Assembly (NCBI GenBank): GCA_032718475.1
Contig: JAUCBJ010003105.1
Location: 1 to 44,095, forward strand
Reading direction: 5' to 3'
DNA: 44,095 nucleotides
From: Nemertoderma westbladi
Taxonomy: Eukaryota; Xenacoelomorpha; Nemertodermatida; Nemertodermatidae
In this document: positions 20,942-31,136 of the stretch, piece after piece
Numbering within the stretch: the first letter of the stretch is position 1
Layout of the letters: every line of letters starts with the position of its first letter
Program-made: the position numbers and the translations under genes
The notes under the pieces: generated by a model
The model's database searches: none
Told to the model about the DNA's origin: nothing
Seen by the model: only the letters and a program-made list of their open reading frames with translations

Positions 20942-20966
20942 GGGGGGGGGGGGGGGGGGGGGGGGG
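20942..20966. repeat. 25-bp uninterrupted G tract
   Basis: A pure G run in the intron between DIP2 exons E and F, capable of quadruplex formation and prone to length error. Confidence 0.9.
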
Positions 20967-21213
20967 TTCAAGTACTGGCGGACTCACTGACTCACTCGAC
21001 CCTATAATACTGTCATGCAACCTTATCCCTAAGCTGCTAAGGCTCAGCTTTGGTTTGTTTTTGGATAAGGGTTTGTTGGTCAGACCCAAACTCATTTAAC
21101 CATAAACCTAAGAAATGAGACTAATCTATTAAATACGAATCAACTTAGAATTTATTAATTACGCAATTCGGGGATACTATAATTTAAATTTGAATTTATC
21201 TCACGTATTCTAG

Positions 21214-21353
21214 GTTGTGTTCCTATACCAGTTCGACCTCCACATGCTCAAAACATCGCAACCACCCTTCCCACCTTTAGGATGATCATTGAAGTTTCCA
21301 AATCACATGTAATACTAACTACTGCTAGTATTCGCAATTTACTTAAGTCTAAG
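21214..21353 (+). CDS. DIP2: DIP2 exon F
   Basis: The acceptor CACGTATTCTAG ends at 21213 and the donor GTTAGT starts at 21354. It begins with GT completing the Gly codon left by exon E. It encodes CVPIPVRPPHAQNIATTLPT, then MIIEVSKSHVILTT and LLKSK, conserved in the second adenylate-forming domain. It is short and was found by homology, not as a long open frame. It proves that splicing from exon E must skip the 48-bp array or end within it. Confidence 0.93.
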
Positions 21354-21852
21354 GTTAGTTTACTGGAATTCGGCAAAAAAACATAATATATTATCACTCC
21401 ACGATACTTTATTTATCTTATATCTAATTAAAAATACTACCAATGTTGCAGATCTACTTTAAGTACAGTATTAGTGTCGCGGTGTTTGAGTGGATACACT
21501 GTGCCTACACTGCTTCGTGCTTCCACACTGTTCAACCCCACACTGTTCGGCGGCACAGATTTGATTCAGAATAAAGACTTCTGAAATTTGGGAACCTGGT
21601 TGCTGTTGGGGTTGTGGGAAAGGGTTGATAGTTATTTAGTGTTCATTTACATCCTTGGGAGTTAATGTGGCGCCCTTCCTGCCTTATAGATAGCAACCAA
21701 GAGATAGGAGACTTCGGGTTGCCTCCGATGTTTGGTTTTTCACCGCTCAATTTACTTTTTACCTTACGGATTACATTCATAATTAATAAATGTCCATAAT
21801 TGTTGTATTTATTTTTAGTTTTAAACGATATGATTATATTTGTTTTTTATAG
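21354..21852. other. DIP2 intron F-G, nothing recognised
   Basis: 499 bp of intron DNA. No gene or clear repeat was recognised. Confidence 0.5.
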
Positions 21853-22009
21853 GATTCCACTACAGTGATAGATTTTAAATCGTGGCCGACCGTACTAGAC
21901 AGTGAGGATAGCGCAAAACGAAAACAGATAGACATCGATGTTCCCCAAACTACGGCGGACGATCTAGCCTATCTGGACTTCAGTGTTTCTACAACTGGGG
22001 TTCTAGCAG
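21853..22009 (+). CDS. DIP2: DIP2 exon G
   Basis: The acceptor TTGTTTTTTATAG ends at 21852 and the donor is GTCAGC at 22010. It encodes the variable hinge with WPTVLDSED and then DDLAYLDFSVSTTGVLAG, where STTG is the nucleotide-binding motif of adenylate-forming enzymes. It starts in phase 0 and ends in phase 1. The DIP2 match over AYLDFSVSTTG is unmistakable. Confidence 0.94.
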
Positions 22010-22195
22010 GTCAGCAAAATATCTACTAAAATAGAGTCTGAGTCTATGTACTGTTAAAAACAATTTACTTTATTTTCGGAACCAATTCAAATATTCTCCA
22101 CGTTTAAATAACCAAAGACCCTAAATTTATTGATTTCAATAGGTAATGAAAACTTATTGTATTTTAATGTTGTACTGTCAAATAATTCGTTTCAG

Positions 22196-22334
22196 GCATT
22201 AAAATGACTCAAGGTGCTGCAGCAGCTCTGTGCCGATCTCAAAAACTCGCGTGCGAACTTTATCCTACCAGGGTAGTTGCATTGAGTTTGGATCCTTATT
22301 GTGGACTAGGATTGGTGCTATGGTGTCTTAGTAG
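22196..22334 (+). CDS. DIP2: DIP2 exon H
   Basis: The acceptor AATTCGTTTCAG ends at 22195 and the donor GTGAGT starts at 22335. It encodes IKMTQGAAAALCRSQKLACE and LDPYCGLGLVLWCLS, matching the family block after STTG. It leaves two bases of a split codon. The next expected DIP2 segment (around SGHQS and the following block) was not found downstream in the window. Confidence 0.94.
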
Positions 22335-23400
22335 GTGAGTATCTGCTTTCAGCTGATTCCTGAGTTAGGCGAATTTTTTAAGTTCATGATCTTTGCGCTA
22401 GTGGTGAAAGCAGTGACATAATGAGTGACACCGGTCCCATCTACCATACGGTACCGGTAACGGCCTATGTATCTTGGGCTGTCTGCATCCGTGATGAATG
22501 ACTTACTCTTAGGCCTACCTCAGCGTCAGCGTTACCGTAGAATACGGTACAATCATACTGAAAAAATACAGTTACTTTATTTCACGCGAAGCACCCCAAA
22601 GCCCATCATTTAGTTTACTTTATTTCACGGCTTATTTCACGCTGACTTGAAAATATTGAAATAATATTAAAACAAATGTATCGACACAACAGTAAAATTC
22701 GAATATCGAAATTGTACTTTGCGAGTTAATTCCGTAATTTACTAGTACATAGGAAAAATATGTTGTGTATGTGAGGTGACATGTAATTTGAAGAAAGTTA
22801 CTAGTGCTTTGCATAGTTAAAGCGTTCGGTGTTTTGAGTTTAGAGGTTCGTCAGGGATTGGGATGGACGGCCAGTTATAAATAACTACTTGGGATGGATT
22901 CTCGAGTGAGCTGCGATCATAATATGTGATGAAAACTATCTGTAAATATATTTTCCAAGCACCGTTGCTGAGCTGATTTCTACTTACATCGTACTTGCTG
23001 TGGCAGAATCCCATCAGGATTGGATAATTTCATTAATTGGAATCGTTGTGGAAAAGTCCTTCAGTTAGCTTATTAAACTATTAACTTATTAAATGCAACC
23101 GTTTTGAAATTTAACCTGTTATTAAATTTAATAATATAGAATAACAAGAATTATATAGGGGTATTCTGCAACAAAACTACAAGTCATCCCAGCGGACTTT
23201 TACCAACTATCGGATACTTCCGACAGACAAACACACAGACATTAGGAAAACGGTCATTAATTAACCTGTCTCTGGTGACTCAACGCGCATTTATTATTTT
23301 GTTTAATATCAAAATATTTATATTTTTGTTCAATCTATAGAAAATATGAAGTTTTCGGTCAATAATTGAATTATCAGTATTAAAAGGTCCTATGTAACTG
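22335..23400. repeat. intron DNA with dispersed repeat copy 2
   Basis: Positions about 22505-22660 repeat the 20686-20850 element in the same orientation. Otherwise AT-rich sequence with no gene recognised. Confidence 0.5.
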
Positions 23401-23423
23401 ATGCCCCCCTCGCTACGCCACTG
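23401..23423 (-). repeat. hAT-type terminal sequence (single end)
   Basis: On the minus strand, CAGTGGCGTAGCGAGGGGGG looks like the terminus of a non-autonomous hAT element. It is followed at 23424-23431 by TTTGCAGT, the same octamer that flanks the hAT-like element at 23570. The opposite end was not found. Confidence 0.5.
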
Positions 23424-23569
23424 TTTGCAGTAAATTATTAACACCCTGATTTCATCTTCAGACCTGACCAAATACTAGTCCTGTAATTTATTGCCGGTAT
23501 TCTGGGTGCAGATAGGGGGGCCCATGTGAAGAATACCAGACTTTCTGCCGTTATATTTCGCTTTGCAGT

Positions 23570-25379
23570 CAGTGCCGGATTAAGCATCTGGTGGCCCTAA
23601 GGCACATTTTAGTGATTTCCTAAAATGGCCCGAAAATTTATATTTTTCCGCAAACCCTTTCAAAAGAAAAAGCTGCTAAAAACAACTGAAAATGTTGCGA
23701 ATGATATATAAAGTATTTTCGTTGGATGACTGCGTGCCAATAAGTACTTTAATAATAAGTACTTTGCAAAAATAGTTTTCATCAAGAATTGTAACATTAC
23801 TAAACGGGATATTATGCTATTCCTATAAAACCTTTGCTATAAAAAGTGTAATGCTTTTAGTAGAATTTCAAGCTTTAATTTCAGGCATTAATATGTAACT
23901 TAGCTCATGTTTAAAGATCTGTAATACAACCTGCATGAAGTTCTTGGCCCAAGACTTTGATAAAATGGACCAAGATATGTAGGCTATCTTCTATGAAAAC
24001 TTTAAAACAATTTTATTAGCACAAAATTATTGTTTTTGAAAAATTTATGGGGGTTTTAGTATGTCCAGGCTATATTTTGGGAATCACATATTTTGGGATA
24101 GACAAAGTGTAGCAGTTACACAATCGGTTCTAGAATATTCAAATGGCTATGTTTTACAAAACCAACGATAGTAGTCCTAAAGCTGCTGAACATTTTGGTA
24201 TATGTTTGATGGCAATTGAGTAAAAAATAAAATAGTAGTTGGGAATTTAGTGATGAAAAAAGACAAAATTGACAAACTGATAAAAAGGTTTTTTATACAG
24301 AGAGTCATAAATATCAGCAATATATTATGTTGTTGAAAAGAGCTGTTTTGAGGTTAAAAAATAATTCAATGTTGAAAACCGATATCACCTTATGAAAGCC
24401 TTTCTATCAAACTACAAAAATTGTGTAAATTTTCGAAAATTTCATTTCTGTGGGTGTTATACAGAAGGTGGCCCCCTTAAGGCTGACTGGCCCCTGTAGG
24501 CTGTAGGCATTTAACAATTTTGATCGGATCGTGGGAATGTGTTATTTATTTGATCGGATCGTGGGAATGTGTTATTTATTTGCTGTAGCCTGTAGGGTAG
24601 GTTTCACAGGGTACTTATCTTTACAGGACTTGCTGAGAAATATAACTCACCAAAAGTGTGGGCTTAGTGCTGTAGTGCAAAGATGTAATATTTCTGATCT
24701 AGATTTGGACTTGCTGAGAAAGTAATGTTCTTCGATAAGAGAACAGTCTCTGAAATAAGCACTTTTTGTCACTAATTTTAATTTACCCAAATTCAATTAT
24801 GCTGTCCGAGAGTTTTAGGTTTTGCAGGAATTGCACCTAAAATGCCATCGATGCAAAATTCAATACACGGGGGCAGAACATCTGAATTTCGGTTAAATTA
24901 AATTACAGTAGTGAGAAAAAGTTACTTCTGACACGTTTTTCTTTATCAACAACTATTTTATCTACAACAAATTATGTGGTTGTTGGCGTTGTTCTAGAAA
25001 GTTTAAGAGCATAACGACAAATAATTAAAATTAAATTGAAAAAAAATTCAATTAAATTCTCCATTGTTCATAATTAACACTTTAAAGTTTTACTGCCCAT
25101 GTTATATTATTTCCCTGCCATCAGGTCTCGAACTAATAACACAGCACCTGTCGGTCGACTGAGCTAGAATTTTGCACTTTCTATCACAAATTTAGGAATA
25201 GATAGTAGTCGAAAGATGCACTTTCTTGCTCTGTTTTCTACAAATTTTAGTGAGATAAAATGTAGACTTTTCAGATAAAAATATTTTTCACAGGAATGAC
25301 TCGCTGAGAAAAAATGGCCCGTATTTTCGGCTGGCCCTAAGGCACGTGCCTTATATGCCTTAAGGTTAATCCAGCAGTG
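23570..25379. mobile_element. non-autonomous hAT-like transposon (1810 bp) with 8-bp TSD
   Basis: Flanked by a perfect 8-bp direct repeat TTTGCAGT (23562-23569 and 25380-25387), the TSD length of hAT elements. The termini are CAGTGCCGGATTAA at the left and, in complement, CACTGCTGGATTAA at the right. Inside these, both ends carry GGCCCTAAGGCAC (as GGCCCTAAGGCACA on the left, and both direct and complementary forms on the right). No transposase was found. The interior is AT-rich, has a 30-bp direct duplication at about 24520-24580, and a tRNA-like head near its right end. Confidence 0.88.
25120..25168 (-). other. tRNA-like A/B boxes (SINE head) inside the hAT-like element
   Basis: On the minus strand TAGCTCAGTCGACCGACAG (A box) and AGTTCGAGACC (B box) lie about 30 nt apart. 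There is no complete cloverleaf. Likely a SINE head captured by the transposon. Confidence 0.5.
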
Positions 25380-25585
25380 TTTGCAGTTACCCCCATGTGA
25401 AGAATACCAGGTTTTCACCAAAACCACAGGTTACAGAAGGGCTGAATCTAACCAAAACAATAAACGAATTAGTATATGTACAGGTTATAAGACAGAAATA
25501 AGCGCTATATAACACTTAATAAAGATAAATTAAATAAAATAAAAAATCTTCATATATAATATTATTATTTATTTCATCATATTTC

Positions 25586-25675
25586 GTTGGGCACAGCTTT
25601 GAAAGCCAGCAATAACGTCCAGGAGGGATCGAACTGATGACCTCCGTATTGGAAGTCTGACGCTCTAACCATTCT
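25586..25675 (-). mobile_element. tRNA-derived SINE
   Basis: On the minus strand the head reads TGGTTAGAGCGTCAGAC (A box), then CAGTTCGATCCC (B box), followed by CTGGACGTTATTGCTGGC and GCTGTGCCCAAC. The tail is shared with the fragment at 9535-9584, so this is a dispersed SINE family. Confidence 0.7.
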
Positions 25676-26257
25676 GTTAGTGGCTCAGGTAAAAGGTAGA
25701 CCTGGAAATACTACCTTATACCTTGTATGTCCTCATGGCCTCCCATCTGTCAATACCAGTTCGTGGTCACTGGTCACTAGATCGATCCCATCTAGAAGTA
25801 ATTGCCGACTAAGCTGTGTGCTGCTGTCTTCACCAGCTATCTTCACCAGGTCAGGTGGTATCGTGTCTGACTATCTGCACCAAGTTTCTGTTTAACGTTT
25901 ACACTTTACACCCGCAATACACGTACAAACTACAGACAGACATATGGCGTAATAAGATGTTGGTACTAGCAGTGATGGGCTATACAAATCTAGATAGTAG
26001 GCCCCTATAATGCAGGATAAGTAATAAAGTAAAGTAGGCCCTAATCAAATTTCCGCCGATGGCGAATTTATTTTTTTCGCTACAACAATTGCTGATGTTA
26101 GCTCAGAGTTGTCCAAAATCCTGTTTAAATTGCTTTAATTTCTTTTAGCCCTCCTACAGTCCTAAGGCCCTACCGTTTATCCTCGTTTATTCTATAACTT
26201 AACCTATTGAAGTTCCCTTTACTGCTTTACTGATTGTTGAATTACCGCTCCTGAAAT
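25676..26257. other. upstream region of GOT2, nothing firm
   Basis: Holds weak open frames without family resemblance. No TATA box was confidently placed. Confidence 0.4.
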
Positions 26258-27565
26258 ATGGCAGTTAGTTTGTGCTCTAACATATTGCGATGCCAAAGTT
26301 ACAGAACGGGGAGCGGAACTGTGGGGTCTATCAGCCGACAGCGGCCTCTATCCCGCGGTGTCGGTACATCGTGGTGGTCCAACGTTGAGTTGGGACCCCC
26401 GGACCCCATACTGGGTGTCACCGAGGCCTTCAAACGGGACACCAACCCCAAGAAGATAAACCTCGGCGTCGGGGCCTATAGAGATGATTCTGGGAAACCT
26501 TTTGTGCTCCCGAGCGTTCGGGAAGCGGCACAAAGGCTTCACGAGGCCGATTTGGACCACGAATATCTCCCGATAACCGGGGACTCCGAGTTCTGCTCGG
26601 CGTCCCGGGAGCTAGCCTTCGGGGAGGAGGCGGCGGCGAGCGGACGCATCGTAACCGTGCAAGGGATATCCGGGACCGGGTCACTCCGCATCGGAGCCAA
26701 CTTCCTGCAAAAGTTCCACGCCGGGGACAAAAAGGTCTACCTGCCGGGCCCCAGTTGGGGCAACCACACGCCGATATTCGGGCACGCGGGGATGTCCGTA
26801 GGCTCCTACCGGTACTACGAGCCGTCGACCTGCGGGCTCGATCTATCCGGGTGTCTGTCGGATATATCGTCTATCCCTAAAGGTAGCGTGATCCTCCTGC
26901 ATGCGTGCGCGCACAATCCCACAGGGGTGGACCCCACACGCGAGCAGTGGCTCGCCATAGAGGCCGCCGTCAAGGAACGCGAGCTGTTTGTCTTCTTCGA
27001 TATGGCCTACCAGGGATTCGCTTCCGGTGATATCGATAACGACGCCTGGGCATTACGTCAGTTCGTTTCCGCCGGACATAACGTGGTGTTGGCGCAGAGT
27101 TACGCGAAGAATATGGGGCTGTACGGGGAGCGAATCGGGGCGTTTAGCGTGGTCGCCGTGGACGCAGATGAAGCGAAACGAGTTGAGTCGCAACTTAAGA
27201 TAATCGTTCGTCCGATGTATTCGAACCCCCCGCTTTCCGGGGCTCGCATCGCTAAGACGGTGCTCCGTGACGCGACGTTGAGGAAGCAGTGGTTGGCCGA
27301 CGTAAAGGGGATGGCCGATCGGATAATATCGATGCGTCAGCGATTGTCCGACGGGTTGGTGCGCGAGGGCTCCTCCCGCGGTTGGGAACACATCACCAAG
27401 CAGATCGGGATGTTCTGTTTCACGGGGTTGAACCCCGACCAGGTGGCCAGACTGACCGCAGACCACTCGGTTTATCTCACTAAGGACGGGCGGATATCTG
27501 TAGCTGGTCTATCCTCCACCAATGTAGACTACCTGGCCCACGCCATGCACCAGGTCACCAAGTGA
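26258..27565 (+). CDS. GOT2: mitochondrial aspartate aminotransferase
   Basis: 435 residues, complete, close to the vertebrate mitochondrial enzyme. An Arg/Ser-rich N terminus (1-38) fits a mitochondrial targeting peptide. Fold-type I PLP enzyme features: [14 protein letters not shown] (68-81), the GTGSL phosphate-binding segment (139-143), HNPTG (219-223, with Asn220), D248 and Y251 contacting PLP, and the Schiff-base Lys284 in [15 protein letters not shown]412 in GRISVAGLS would bind the substrate carboxylate. It interconverts aspartate and 2-oxoglutarate with oxaloacetate and glutamate in the malate-aspartate shuttle. The frame has no introns, whereas animal GOT2 genes usually do, and is much GC-richer than its flanks. 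It may be a retrocopy under selection. AATAAA lies about 65 bp after the stop. Confidence 0.96.
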   Translation: MAVSLCSNILRCQSYRTGSGTVGSISRQRPLSRGVGTSWWSNVELGPPDPILGVTEAFKRDTNPKKINLGVGAYRDDSGKPFVLPSVREAAQRLHEADLDHEYLPITGDSEFCSASRELAFGEEAAASGRIVTVQGISGTGSLRIGANFLQKFHAGDKKVYLPGPSWGNHTPIFGHAGMSVGSYRYYEPSTCGLDLSGCLSDISSIPKGSVILLHACAHNPTGVDPTREQWLAIEAAVKERELFVFFDMAYQGFASGDIDNDAWALRQFVSAGHNVVLAQSYAKNMGLYGERIGAFSVVAVDADEAKRVESQLKIIVRPMYSNPPLSGARIAKTVLRDATLRKQWLADVKGMADRIISMRQRLSDGLVREGSSRGWEHITKQIGMFCFTGLNPDQVARLTADHSVYLTKDGRISVAGLSSTNVDYLAHAMHQVTK

Positions 27566-27628
27566 AACATTTGCATTCTATTCAATACATTATTATGTTA
27601 GGGTTACCAATTAGAGTTATCGATTACA

Positions 27629-27636
27629 CAATAAAA
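27629..27636 (+). terminator. poly(A) signal of GOT2
   Basis: ACAATAAAAAT lies about 65 bp downstream of the GOT2 stop codon. Confidence 0.6.
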
Positions 27637-27639
27637 ATA

Positions 27640-28010
27640 TATTATTTAGTACTTTATAGGGTTTCAATTAGGTATTGGATTTAGATGTGTCTTATTTTGT
27701 ATCACTTGTTTGGTATTTTGTGCCAATATATCGCTCTCTATTTGTTTTATACGAGATTGCGATTATTGAAATAGTTATATTTATATTTAATATTAACTGA
27801 ATATTTGATTATTTTTCGCGACTATAACAGTAATGATATCATAATAATTAATACGCCAAAACTCAGTTCTCAATTAATTGTTGCTCATTTTTTGCACAAT
27901 GATATTAGACACTTAGAGTTTGTTTTCATTTAATGAGAAAGATTTGAATAAATTAATGTGAGTCCGCGACATTTTTTTCAAATCCGGAATTGCGAAGTAG
28001 CGAGCTTAGA
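27640..28010. other. AT-rich intergenic or intronic DNA
   Basis: No feature seen. Confidence 0.5.
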
Positions 28011-29076
28011 ATACAGGTTACAGCATACAGGTTACAGCATACAGGTTACAGCATACAGGTTACAGCATACAGGTTACAGCATACAGGTTACAGCATACAG
28101 GTTACAGCATACAGGTTACAGCATACAGGTTACAGCATACAGGTTACAGCATACATGTTACAGCATACAGGTTACAGCATACAGGTTACAGCATACAGGT
28201 TACAGCATACAGGTTACAGCATACAGGTTACAGCAAACAGGTTACAGCATACAGGTTACAGCATACAGGTTACAACATACAGGTTACAGCATACAGGTTA
28301 CAACATACAGGTTACAGCATACAGGTTACAGCATACAGGTTACAGCAAACAAGTTACAGCAAACAGGTTACAGCATACAGGTTACAGCATACAGGTTACA
28401 GCATACAGGTTACAGCATACAGGTTACAGCATACAGGTTACAGCATACAGGTTACAGCATACAGGTTACAGCATACAGGTTACAGCATACAGGTTACAGC
28501 ATACAGGTTACAGCAAACAAGTTACAGCAAACAGGTTACAGCATACAGGTTACAGCATACAGGTTACAGCATACAGGTTACAGCATACAGGTTACAGCAT
28601 ACAGGTTACAGCAAACAAGTTACAGCAAACAAGTTACAGCAAACAGGTTACAGCATACAGGTTACAGCATACAGGTTACAGCATACAGGTTACAGCATAC
28701 AGGTTACAGCATACAGGTTACAGCATACAGGTTACAGCATACAGGTTACAGCATACAGGTTACAGCATACAGGTTACAGCATACAGGTTACAGCATACAG
28801 GTTACAGCATACAGGTTACAGCATACAGGTTACAGCATACAGGTTACAGCAAACAAGTTACAGCAAACAGGTTACAGCATACAGGTTACAACATACAGGT
28901 TACAGCATACAGGTTACAGCATACAGGTTACAGCAAACAGGTTACAGCAAACAAGTTACAGCAAACAGGTTACAGCATACAGGTTACAACATACAGGTTA
29001 CAGCATACAGGTTACAGCATACAGGTTACAGCAAACAGGTTACAGCAAACAGGTTACAGCATACAGGTTACAGCAT
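28011..29076 (+). repeat. 14-bp satellite array, about 76 copies (forward)
   Basis: The unit ACAGGTTACAGCAT repeats every 14 bp with a few variants (ACAAGTTACAGCAA, ACAGGTTACAACAT). Variants recur in clusters, indicating local duplication of blocks. Long open frames in several phases (YRLQHTGYSIQVTA) follow from the unit and are not evidence of coding. Confidence 0.95.
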
Positions 29077-29590
29077 GAGCATAGTGGTAGTAATTTGATT
29101 GTCAGAATATAATAATAATATATAAATATACCACCGCAAGGAAGTAACCAACCATTCGCAATACATAAATACGTAAACATTCGCAATACGTACCACGAAA
29201 AATAAAACTAAATATGGCGTGCAGAGTATACAAAAAAAAAGAAAAATATTTTAATTCTAAATAGTATCTAATATCTGTCCAAAGCACAATCAGGTAGCAA
29301 AGTATACAAAAATAAATCAATTAATTAATTATTTTAAGTATTATGTTATTATACGGTTATATTAAATATTTCACCCTAGATACGGACATTTATGTAGCGT
29401 TCGGGAAAAAAATAGACATGGAAATAAATAGTCGAGATAAATAAACTAGTTTACACAAAATACTACATTAAATTATATTATATACCATTGATTGATGCCA
29501 TCATTTTTGTAGCGTTAAAAAAATAGTGGAAAATAAAGGAGAGAAAGGGAGGGTGGCTCAGAGTTCATGTAGAGGTTAAGTTACCTCGAG
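29077..29590. other. AT-rich spacer, nothing recognised
   Basis: No gene or repeat recognised. Confidence 0.5.
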
Positions 29591-29738
29591 GCACTGAAGG
29601 ATGTTGGCTGCATGGCGGTAGACTGGGGCGCTGAAGGATGTTGGCTGCATGGCGGTAGACTGGGGCGCTGAAGGATGTTGGCTGCATGGCCGTAGACTGG
29701 GGCGCTGAAGGATGTTGGCTGCAAGGCGGTAGACTGGG
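29591..29738 (+). repeat. 37-bp tandem repeat, four copies
   Basis: GCGCTGAAGGATGTTGGCTG followed by CATGGCGGTAGACTGGG recurs at 29591, 29628, 29665 and 29702 with single-base differences. Confidence 0.9.
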
Positions 29739-30002
29739 GCGCAAGAGGCATTTAATATATGGATAGACTAATTCCACTGGCACCTATTTCCTGGGCCATT
29801 CGATTTCGTTCCGAGGAGCGGACACGACGGAACAACATGGTCCTCCGTCTGGACCTGGCCACATTTACAAAATAGGGTATACGGACGTGTCACGGGCTTG
29901 TTTTCATCCCTAGATTTTTCGGACGTGACTGGAGGCAAAATTTACATATGCGAGATTTACACATATACGTAGTAATACGGCGTATACGTAAAACGGACAG
30001 CA

Positions 30003-30150
30003 GTTTACAGACAGGTTTGCGGACAGGTTTGCGGACAGGTTTGCAGACAGGTTTGCGGACAGGTTTGCGGACAGGTTTGCAGACAGGTTTGCGGACTGGT
30101 TTGAGGACAGGTTTGCGGATAGGGTTACGAACAGGTTTGCGGACTGGCTT
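30003..30150 (+). repeat. 12-bp repeat, left arm (about 12 copies)
   Basis: The unit ACAGGTTTGCGG with variants (GCAG, GAGG) reads in the forward sense. It ends in an 18-bp C tract at 30161-30178. Confidence 0.9.
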
Positions 30151-30160
30151 GGTTTCAGAA

Positions 30161-31136
30161 CCCCCCCCCCCCCCCCCCAGATACAAAACACAGAAGAACG
30201 CAGTAGAATGTAGGTAGGTAGGTAGGTAATTACAATTACAATGTATCTTACACTTTTTTTCTACTTATTCGCTTTTTGGTGTAGTAAGCATTTCAAAATG
30301 TTACTAAATCTTACTCTTTGTAAATCTTACTCTGTCTTCCAAGCCAGTACCCCCCCCCCCCCCCCTCTCCCTTAAGCTTATTAGCTTTAGCTTGGTATTA
30401 CGCTAAAGAACCTCAGCTTCAACAGTTGTGTATAGTTCGTCTAGCACAAGGTCTCATTCACATGCCTAAAGGTGCAATGATTCTTGAGTCCATATCATAT
30501 TGAACCGGGTTGGTCTGACGGGTTTACTTACTCTGACTCCTGGTTGCTTATCTCGAATGTAAAGGTCACAATTCTCGGAAAGTCTCACTTCCTCATCTAC
30601 CTCCTCCCAATCCGTCACAAGATGTTATGTGGGACCGAGGATGTAGCAGAATATGACGTCTTTCTGTCGCAAAAGCTTCCCTAAAGCTGCGGCAAGAAGC
30701 TAGTCAGTGTCATAAAAACATGTGACTCCCCCCCCCCCCCCCCCCCCCCCCCACTATCTTAGCGAAAACACTACAGGTTCGTGAAATAAATTGTTATGGT
30801 GTCCACAATCAGAAGAATGGGAAAATGGAAGAGGTGAAAATGTCAAAAAGGCAAGAGGCGACTGAACGTGGTGGCAAATTCGGGTTATATCGGGTTATTT
30901 TGTGAACAATGCACAGCATAATGGGTGTAGGTGTTGTTCCCATCACCATAACTCCATTCGTTATTTCAATAAACACGAATTCAAAACACTGACCATTGGA
31001 AAGCCCATACTCGATATAGTTGGGGTAGGCTAGCTGTTGTTCCCATAACCGTTGGTGCATTCGTTCTTGAAATGACACCCATAACAACCCGTTGCTATAG
31101 TAACACAAATTCAAACAATGACCATACCTAAATAAG
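30161..31136. other. centre of the inverted-repeat element: homopolymer tracts
   Basis: C runs at 30161-30178, 30350-30365 and 30728-30752 and a (GTAG)n run at about 30211-30229. Two similar segments with ATGGGAACAACA (about 30930 and 31040) suggest a diverged duplication. No gene seen. Confidence 0.6.

Larger units (their letters stand above)
5332..22334 (+). other. DIP2: DIP2-family gene, eight consecutive internal exons (partial gene)
   Basis: Eight exons with GT-AG boundaries and compatible phases join into one uninterrupted reading frame matching disco-interacting protein 2. This large protein has an N-terminal DMAP1-binding region and two adenylate-forming (FAAL-like AMP-binding) domains, and its family is linked to diacylglycerol/lipid homeostasis and neuronal patterning. 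The visible part covers the C-terminal end of the first adenylate-forming domain (RTGLLGF, GGRRHN), the linker (LCPHNCITNLPKP) and the start of the second domain (RWRAS to STTG). Exons are 5332-5555, 9984-10111, 14327-14510, 15089-15331, 16340-16586, 21214-21353, 21853-22009 and 22196-22334. The preceding exon and all later ones were not found, so the next intron may be very long or the remainder lies outside the window. Confidence 0.93.

Noticed and set aside
24531-24725. 64-codon ORF in the hAT-like element as a transposase remnant
   Set aside because: It includes a 30-bp direct duplication and shows no hAT dimerisation or DDE motif.
27958-29112. Long ORFs with YRLQHTGYSIQVTA repeats as genes
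   Set aside because: The 14-bp unit has no stop in several frames; similar ORFs appear in two frames and have no unique sequence, start context or splice structure.
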